Program-made: the position numbers and the translations under genes | Shown here: one piece after another, positions 57,213 through 64,000 of the stretch | Numbering within the stretch: position 1 is the first letter of the stretch | Layout: the number at the start of each line of letters is the position of its first letter | From: Buddleja alternifolia | Taxonomy: Eukaryota > Streptophyta > Magnoliopsida > Lamiales > Scrophulariaceae | DNA length: 64,000 bases | Direction of reading: 5' to 3' | Assembly: GCA_019426215.1 (NCBI GenBank) | Contig: CM033400.1 | Location: 24,474,568 to 24,538,567, forward strand | Notes under the pieces: model-generated | Database searches by the model: none | Told to the model about the DNA's origin: nothing | The model's input: only the letters and a program-made list of their open reading frames with translations

Positions 57213-59327
57213 TGTTAGGATCGTTATGCCCCCACAAGCGATGCCGGCGCAACGGAAGAAATAAAATATACAAAGCACATATATATCGGCATCCCAAGCT
57301 AGGGGTCAAAGTAATGCACAACAAAAACTAATACTAGTAAAGGGGTTTTAAACCGATTACAATATTTGGGGTTTTATTAAAGTGAGGGTGTAAAACCACA
57401 ACACAAGGAAAACCACACCAAAAAACTTTGGCTCTAATTTTCGAATCCTCACCTCAACATGGAGGGGTTCGAATCAAACCACCATAAGCTCCTAAAGAAA
57501 GAAGTCTCTACAAGGACACACCTCAAGTAAGTTCATACCTTAAGCAAAAGATTGGCTAGATATATGCTCTAAGGAAATGGAGTCTATGTAGTGAAAGGTG
57601 GAAGACAAGAAGAGTTACTAGAAGAAATATCTATAGAAGATAATCTTCTATAACTAATCTTCAAGAAGAAGTTCTATGGAAGAAAGTCTTCAAGAATCAT
57701 AAGAGAAGCTAGAAGAAAATTCTAGAGAGGAAGTACTAAGCTCAAAGCTTTCTTTCCTATTAGTTTTCATCAAGTTTTAAATGAGAATAAGAACACCTCC
57801 TTTTATAGCCACCAATTTTCGGCCATATGGTGTTAGGTGGAGTAGAAGACTTATTTTTCTTCACCTACCAACTCATTCTCACCTACCATTCCATTCTCAA
57901 CTACCACCACATGTGTAAGAGAATATTTTTCATTTTCTTCTTCATTTAAAAAACATTACAAGTCAAACTTTGACTAGCTTTGAATTTCACTCTTGTGACT
58001 TCATTTAATTAAGTCCAACTTAATTTAAAATGACTCCCAAGTCTTCCAAGACTTGTTAATTAAATAATCTTCATGATTAATTAATAGTAAAATTAGTAGC
58101 TTAAATAAATTCCCGGATAATAATAATTTTCGTTAATGATTAATCTCCAAGATTAATTAATAGAAAAATTATTTTCCCAAGCCTACTAATTAAAATGTCT
58201 TCCACTTAATCAATTAATCTCATTAATCAATTTCACTTTAATCCTAAATCGGATTAATATTCACATAGTAATTGAACTTTCTTGAGTAAGTGTGTAACCC
58301 CATTGTAGGTTCGTTCATGTACTAGTAGTAGGAACACAACCCCTTTGTGCCTTTGCAATTTTCATTGCTAGATTTAATTACTCCAAGTATTTTAATCCGA
58401 CCAAAAATTAATTACCGATTAATTCATGGTTCCTACAAATCAAGGTTAGTACTAGCCACGCGCCAAGAAGACCTAGCCATGAACGATTATTAGGTGACCT
58501 TTCCGCATTACGATTTTCGCATAAGTAAAATCTTTCCATCAAATATCCCGATCGAATCTAGGACTTGGATGTCAGTCGAAATCCCAGTAACTCAATTTTA
58601 TGTATATCGATCTAAGTGACATTGACCAATTTATCAATCGAGCGAGGAAACACTGCGCCTCCTTATTGATACTACTCCGGCCGGAGGTTCCCATGGTCAA
58701 TACACTGTGAAGTACATAGGATATGCGCCGATGCTAACGATCAGTGACGGATTCTCTCTTGGCACTCACGCGCCTCCGTATATAACCAGACTAGACCCAA
58801 TATGCCCCACTTTATGACTCACCTGGAATCGTGTGACAAATCTAAGTACAGTGGGCGATGCACGAGACGACCAACGGTGCCTCAAGTCATGAGGACCAAT
58901 CTTATGCCTACGTAACCGAGGAGATTCCAAATTCGACATTTACTCCAATATGGAATCTCGGCGGGGTTGTACAGTTTACTCGATCCCAACGAGAACCCAC
59001 ATACATGCACTGATGTACACCGTATCAATATCCATGGAATAGGATACACTCTCCAAGAGTGTGCATTGTACGTGCAAGTCTTTACGAGTCATTGATATCC
59101 CTATCTCAATGATTCTATGACTTGGAACATCTTTAAGACCACAACTTTAGAGACGTATTCCATGATTGGCATCCCCGATACCAAACACATCTCAAAGCTT
59201 AATAGTGATCTAAGGGACTTAATCTAATTGCATATAATGATAAGATAAAGAAGAATATGCCTTTTATTAAATAACTTGACAATATACAATATAAGACTGT
59301 TTAAAGAGTCAGCTACTACACCCAACA
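57213..59327 (-). mobile_element. 3' LTR of another copia element (2115 bp), inserted in the post-pol ORF
   Basis: Bounded TGTTAGGATCG...ACACCCAACA. It is followed on its right by the antisense end of a copia pol (59328-59473), so it is the 3' LTR of a minus-strand element whose remainder is missing. AT-rich middle, no coding sequence. Not LTR-1. Confidence 0.75.
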
Positions 59328-59473
59328 AATGGCACATCGGGCACCTAACTCTTTCAATCTCCCACTTGCCCTAGAGCCAATTGCCCATGTATTTCAGGCC
59401 CATCTTCTCAAGATGTCCCTCCAATACTCTTTGGCCCAAGGGTTTGGTAAAGGGGTCTGCTATATTATTTGCC
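59328..59473 (-). pseudogene. C-terminal scrap of copia RNase H (pol end)
   Basis: The minus strand reads NIADPFTKPLGQRVLEGHL, the conserved end of copia RNase H, then 'GLKYMGNW' and a stop. The purine tract 'aagtgggagattg' lies about 30 bases before the LTR. The rest of the element is gone: at 59473 the sequence returns to the SIRE post-pol ORF. Confidence 0.8.
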
Positions 59474-62400
59474 GAGCCCACACGTTCCACTTGAACGCTT
59501 CGGATGACTTAGCAGGCGCTTCTTCAAGCGTTGACTCAGGTTGACGAAAGTCATCGAATTGGAAGTTCCAGCTTGCTAACTCGGCATAATAAGTGGATGC
59601 AGAGTCCAAGAGTTCAGTGAGTCTGGTTCGGGGAACACAAGTACTAGAGATGAATGTGCGAAGAGGACTATCAATGGCCCTGATGTGCATTGGACCAATG
59701 ATATCAAGCACATGATTTGGAAAGACTTTGGACGGCGCTTGAGCAATTGAGAAGAGTGAGTCTGGACAGTAGTGTCTGGAAAATCCAATCAAGCAGTCAG
59801 AGGGAAGAGACGTAGGACGCCGATGTTCAGGTACACAATCAGTATAGTACTCTTCAAGATATGTATAAATCACTTGAGCCAGCTTTTGATTCCTTTCAAG
59901 CAGGGAGAGGACAAACTCATAGTGATCGAGTACCTCACTGCGGATTGAAGGAAACAGTGGATATCCTTTGAATGTACTGATTACTGAGCCGTTTCAAGGT
60001 CTGAGATTGGCAGTGAAGATCTTATCGAAAAGAGAGACAGGAGTTAAAATCTTCACCATCAGATTGAAATTTTCTTCACAGTGGCTTGGAGCAAAATTCA
60101 AGCACAATACACCAGATGTACCACTGGAAGAGGCTTGATCGTTGAACAGAAGAGAATTAGAGGATAATCTGTGAAGCTCTTGACGAAGACACTGTTCAAT
60201 TTGATGTCTAACAATTGGGAGCTTGAGAACAGGTCTGACTCTCTGTTGACGCTGCTTGAGGCATTACTTGGCGAACTGACGCTTCTTGTCATGCATGCCT
60301 ATGCCAAAAAGATGGGGAGCTTGGACTAACTCTGAGAAAGTATATTTATGTCCCATATACGCTTCAACCCAGTTGACTTCATTTATGCAGTAGTCTGTGC
60401 CAGCAGTCACCATAGCGCGAATGCCTTCAAGATGAATGTCTCTGATAGCTTCAAAGCGGTGTCTATCAGGCTGATAGTTTGCATTCCAGACGCTATCAAA
60501 ATATGCATCAGCTTCAGTCTGAAGCAAGTCTGTCAACGATTCAAGACGCTCACCGGCATGAACAACTTTATTCTTCCACAGACGTATTGGATGGACCGAC
60601 GTAAGATTTTCAGGGCTATGAGCAGTCTGAGGGAAATGTGTGTAGCCTTCTCTATTCAATACTGACTCTGAAGGATTGAGAAATCTAGGACGTATAGGCT
60701 CATATACACGAATGTTGTAATCCCTTAAAGCGAACCCGATTGGCTTGCTATGCCCATAATCCAGATAGTATGCCAAATCCACGTCACATCTAGGAGTTCT
60801 GCCTCCTTGTCTGTCTTGTTGAAGAATGAGAGAAGACAGTATTTGGCGAGGAGTCTTTCCCAGTTGAACTGCCAAATAGTACTTCCAATCTATCTCTGTT
60901 AGAGCAACATTGAATATGGTGGCTTTGATTTGACTGTCAAAATCAATCAGTCGGGCAACATCAGTCTCTGCAGCAATATATCTCTCTTCATTGTATCCTG
61001 TAGAAATGAAATCTTCTTCGAGCGCTGGGGCATGAAGTTAATTGAATGATCAATTGTCTTCAGCGGATCGAGTTGGAAAAAGTGACGAGGAACTGGAACG
61101 TCTTCAACATCGCTCTGACCTTCTGAGCGTGCCTCTGTTATAGCAGCAGGTTACTCAGCTTCAATTGCATCAACTTCTGCGGCAACATCTTTAGCGATAG
61201 TAACGACTTCGGTCAAATCAACATCCAAGAGGATATCTGTGGACGCTTCAGCAATAGCTGGTACTATAGCTGAAATACAAGAGCTATCCTCTATAAGAGC
61301 AGGATCTTCTACAGATGTAGGAATAGAAATGCTGTGGGAAGAAATAAACTTACCCTGAGAGCTAGTCTCAACAGCAATTCTTTAAGTGCTTGGCTCGACA
61401 GCGACTTGAGCGCTTGGCTCATCAGTCTCAGGCTCTTTAGGATCAACTCGACGCTTGCGAGTCCTGGAACGCTTGAAGATTTTCTTTATGTTAACTCCTT
61501 CAACGAGTTCAGACGGTGGAGCGGGAGGATCAGCAGCTGGTTCTGCAAAGTCTATTTGTTTGATGATCCCTTCCAGCTTCCTTCTTTTGAGAGGTAGCTT
61601 GTCCTCGCCATCCTCATCGGTTGCCTCACCAACCTTTTGAGAGGAGGCGGCAAATTGAACTTTTGACTTTCTGGGAGCTTTCTTCTTTGTTGCAGGTGGA
61701 CGCTTCATAGCTTCTTTTAGCACTGGATGCTCCGCTTCTTTATCGGACGCTTGACGTACTTCCAGACGCTCAGATAGTGGTTTAGCCGCACCACCAATTT
61801 TTGGAGGATTGAACAGATTGTTCAGAATCCTTTTTCCCAACAACTTGGACTTATTCAACGGAAGTCCAAACGAGTATACACATTTCGATTTGTACAATAG
61901 GTCGCTTAGAACGAGTCCATAAGGCTTATTCGAAGTGCTTAGACTATCCCAAAACCTTCCAAAGATGTACTCACTCCAGTTGATTTTGATGTTGAGGAGT
62001 ATAGCAGTCATCATCTGAAATTGTACAGGGTTAACCTAATCAAAGGTTCCCACTCGGCATTCTATGATCTTGCTGCAAAAATCAGCCAATAGCCGGTATT
62101 TGGACACCAGGTCTTTCTTTTCGAAGTATTGAGTGTAGGGCACATCGTCGTACGCACTCATGGTTGTCCATGCTTCCTTGATCTGTTTCAATGTAACGCA
62201 ATCCAATGCCTCACCCTCATTTGGAAGATTGAAGTTCTAGGCAATAGTGGAAGCAGATAAGAGAAATTTCTTTGGAGACTCCTTCTTGGATAGAGAGATG
62301 AGACAAGAAATAGACTTCTTGTCCTCTGAAAGTGTAGCCGTCTTCCAAAAGGTATCAACTTCAGTTGGAAACATGTAAGAGTATTGGGTCAAGAATGGTT

Positions 62401-62545
62401 TGAGCCTAGCTTTGACGACCATGTCCATCATGTCCGTCAGGTTGATCTGAGGTTGTTCATAGAGAAATTTCCAGTCGACAACAAGGCCTTCAGTCACCTT
62501 AATGGTAAGTTCAGCAGAAGTAGACGATGATTTCTTTGGTGCCAT

Positions 62546-63417
62546 TTTTGTGAAAGAGATGAACTGAGATTTTTCTTTTGCTTTGAGAGAGAGACTAAGT
62601 TTTGCAGATATGTTTTGAGTAAAAGTGAATTGTCATTCTGCAGAATTTGAGTTTTAAATGATACAGTGAAGAAGTTTTGAAACTTGTGTTTTCTAGTCTC
62701 TGTAGGATTTAGACACGTGTATCAATTGTTGAATCTCAGCCATAAATTCATTAACTGCGGACGCGAGTTTTGTGTAATAGAGAGAAGTTACATTTGGTAA
62801 TTCTCAGATATAAAGATTTGACATCCGAGTTAAAAAAAAAATTTTAAAAAAAAACGTTTGGCATTTTCAAAGTGTAACGCACGCGCTCGTTTGTACACTG
62901 ACACATACACAAACATGTGCTATCTCTGAACCATCATTTTGAAAAGAAACTTTTGATTACCCGCCAGTTTGATGTGATAGAAGCGTGCGAGTAGAGTACA
63001 AAATACACTGTTGAGTCTACCCACTACTTCGAAAGAAGCTTGAAAACTTTATGCATGGCTTGTAAAGAAAATTATATTTTTATATTAAGAGTTGATTGGA
63101 CTTGATTCAACGCTTAACTGATACTATTGGTTGGTATTCATTATTCATTATAACTGTTGTAATATAAACGCTTAAAGTCAAAGTCCTTTCTATGTTTGAG
63201 CGTCCAATACTTTATGCAAAGATAATACTGAGCGTTAATGATCATGCATCTGAAAATTTTGATCATTGACGCTTACAGGTATGTTCAAGTACAATTTTAA
63301 GGTTCCCCCTAAATTTGATAACTTGTACCAATTTTTGTTTTTCAAAGAAGGTTGTTAGACATAAATCAAGTGGATTCCCCTTAAGTTTCATGTCTAATAA
63401 AGTATGATGCTTGATGA
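62546..63417 (-). other. Non-coding gap between pol and post-pol ORF
   Basis: Counterpart of 44067-44888. It holds an antisense polypurine stretch ('ttccccctaaattt', about 63303-63316) and, before the ATG, a pyrimidine-rich leader on the coding strand. No gene seen. Confidence 0.55.
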
Positions 63418-64000
63418 TTAAGCGTTTAAATCAATCATACCTAGTTCACTTCTCAAAGTGAGAAAACGTTGTTCATTGAGTGCTTTGGTAAAGATATCTG
63501 CCAATTGTTTGTCAGTTCCAATGAAGTGCATGGAGATATCTTTCTTTTGAACATGGTCACGAAGAAAATGGTATCTAATGTCAATGTGTTTGGTTCTGGA
63601 ATGAAGAACAAGGTTTTGAGTCATGGTTAGAGCGCTTTGGTTATCACAATGAATGGGGGTTGGACCTAAGATTATTCCGTAATCTCTGAGTTGTTGCCTC
63701 ATCCATAGAACTTGTGCACAACAACTTCCTGCAGCTACATACTCAGCTTCGGCTGTAAAGGTAGCTATGGATTGTTGTTTCTTGCTATGCCATGAAACTA
63801 ACCTATCACCTAGGAATTGACAAGTACCACTAGTGCTTTTACGATCTATTTTGCAACCTGCAAAATCTGCATCTGAGTAACCGATTAGTTCAAAAGGAGA
63901 ATCCCTAGGATACCATAAGCCCACATTTTGTGTGCCTTTTAGGTATTTAAGGATCTTCTTGGCAGCAATTAAGTGTGACTCTTTAGGATCAACTTGAAAT
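63418..64000 (-). CDS. RT/RNase H end of SIRE-lineage pol (partial at window edge)
   Basis: Open on the minus strand from the window edge to a stop at 63418. It begins in the RT-RNase H connection (HLIAAKKILKYLKGTQN), then RNase H with YSDADFAGCKIDRKSTSG, 'SIATFTAEAEYVAA', the 'HCDNQSALTMTQN' block and the terminal 'LADIFTKALNEQRF'. Key acidic residues are present, and no stop or shift occurs in 194 codons. That contrasts with its damaged post-pol ORF and with the plus-strand relative, which has Glu for the Gly after ADFA and several stops. Confidence 0.85.
   Translation of the reverse strand, partial: FQVDPKESHLIAAKKILKYLKGTQNVGLWYPRDSPFELIGYSDADFAGCKIDRKSTSGTCQFLGDRLVSWHSKKQQSIATFTAEAEYVAAGSCCAQVLWMRQQLRDYGIILGPTPIHCDNQSALTMTQNLVLHSRTKHIDIRYHFLRDHVQKKDISMHFIGTDKQLADIFTKALNEQRFLTLRSELGMIDLNA

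Larger units (their letters stand above)
56647..62545 (-). pseudogene. Post-pol ('env-position') ORF, minus-strand copy, interrupted
   Basis: The most complete copy in content. It starts at 62545 (MAPKKSSSTSAELT, then 'TEGLVVDWKFLYEQ'), with 'MMTAILLNIKINWSEYIFG' and 'KPYGLVLSDLLYKS' near 61.9-62.0 kb. A basic, nuclear-signal-like patch follows (KRSRTRKRRVDPKEP, about 61440). The conserved helical block is at about 60875-60264 ('YDYGHSKP', 'HPIRLWKNKVV'), then 59873-59473, then after an inserted copia tail a lysine-rich C-terminal part ending at 56647. Frames break near 62230, 62020, 61380, 61150 and 60260. Function unknown: no membrane segment or catalytic motif recognised. Confidence 0.75.
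54886..64000 (-). mobile_element. SIRE-lineage Ty1-copia element, 3' part (continues past the window)
   Basis: Minus strand, read right to left: end of pol (64000-63418), non-coding gap, post-pol ORF (62545-56647, interrupted), polypurine tract, 3' LTR (56438-54886). The outer duplication would be ACGAT (54881-54885), and its partner lies outside. The LTR is near-identical in order to the solo LTR at 29318-30862. It is inserted in a Tat RNase H. Confidence 0.9.

Noticed and set aside
1..64000. tRNA, rRNA or host protein genes
   Set aside because: No cloverleaf, rRNA stretch or non-transposon protein domain was recognised; every longer frame belongs to an element.

Overview
This window is plant nuclear DNA, most likely from a eudicot. 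I find no host gene and no RNA gene. Nearly everything recognisable is a mobile element, nested up to four layers deep in AT-rich DNA. The evidence is LTRs starting TG and ending CA, 5-bp target duplications, initiator-Met-type and Athila-type primer binding sites, polypurine tracts, and gag/pol domains of Ty1-copia (SIRE-like and Ale/Retrofit-like) and Ty3-gypsy (Athila-like and Tat-like) lineages. An L1-type LINE tail and several TIR DNA elements are also present. No element looks autonomous.

Layout. 1-4310: AT-rich DNA, a solo LTR of a family I call LTR-1 (728-2381), and the start of a second LTR-1 copy with its primer site. 4891-12387: a SIRE-lineage element with a clean ATATT duplication that has lost gag and pol and keeps only the long ORF found after pol; it sits inside the second LTR-1 copy. 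12745-21039: an Athila-like gag-protease element with no RT, followed by a second LTR, primer site and gag start in tandem. 21040-27761: a scrambled junction, then a decayed Ale-like copia on the minus strand, with another solo LTR-1 in its leader. 28604-31603: a MULE-like TIR element containing a 5'-truncated LINE, which contains a solo SIRE LTR. 31604-35122: AT-rich spacer with small repeats. 35123-49199: a second MULE-like TIR element containing a large SIRE-lineage element (35322-48808), itself hit by an LTR-1 copy, a TIR element and a solo SIRE LTR. 49200-50345: a tandem duplication with a poly(A) retroposon. 50345-54885: Tat-like LTR and coding fragments, with an Athila-like solo LTR between two 56-bp repeats. 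54886-64000: the 3' part of a minus-strand SIRE-lineage element, running off the window and interrupted by the tail of another copia element.

The common thread is the SIRE-lineage family. Three internal copies and two solo LTRs are visible. All three internal copies have a very long ORF between pol and the 3' LTR, the position of the env-like ORF in SIRE elements. Its N-terminal part resembles the 'putative plant transposon protein' domain type rather than an obvious envelope protein. One copy shows a frame-preserving GT-AG intron in it. Family assignments are from motif recognition; no database search was run, and identities are by eye.
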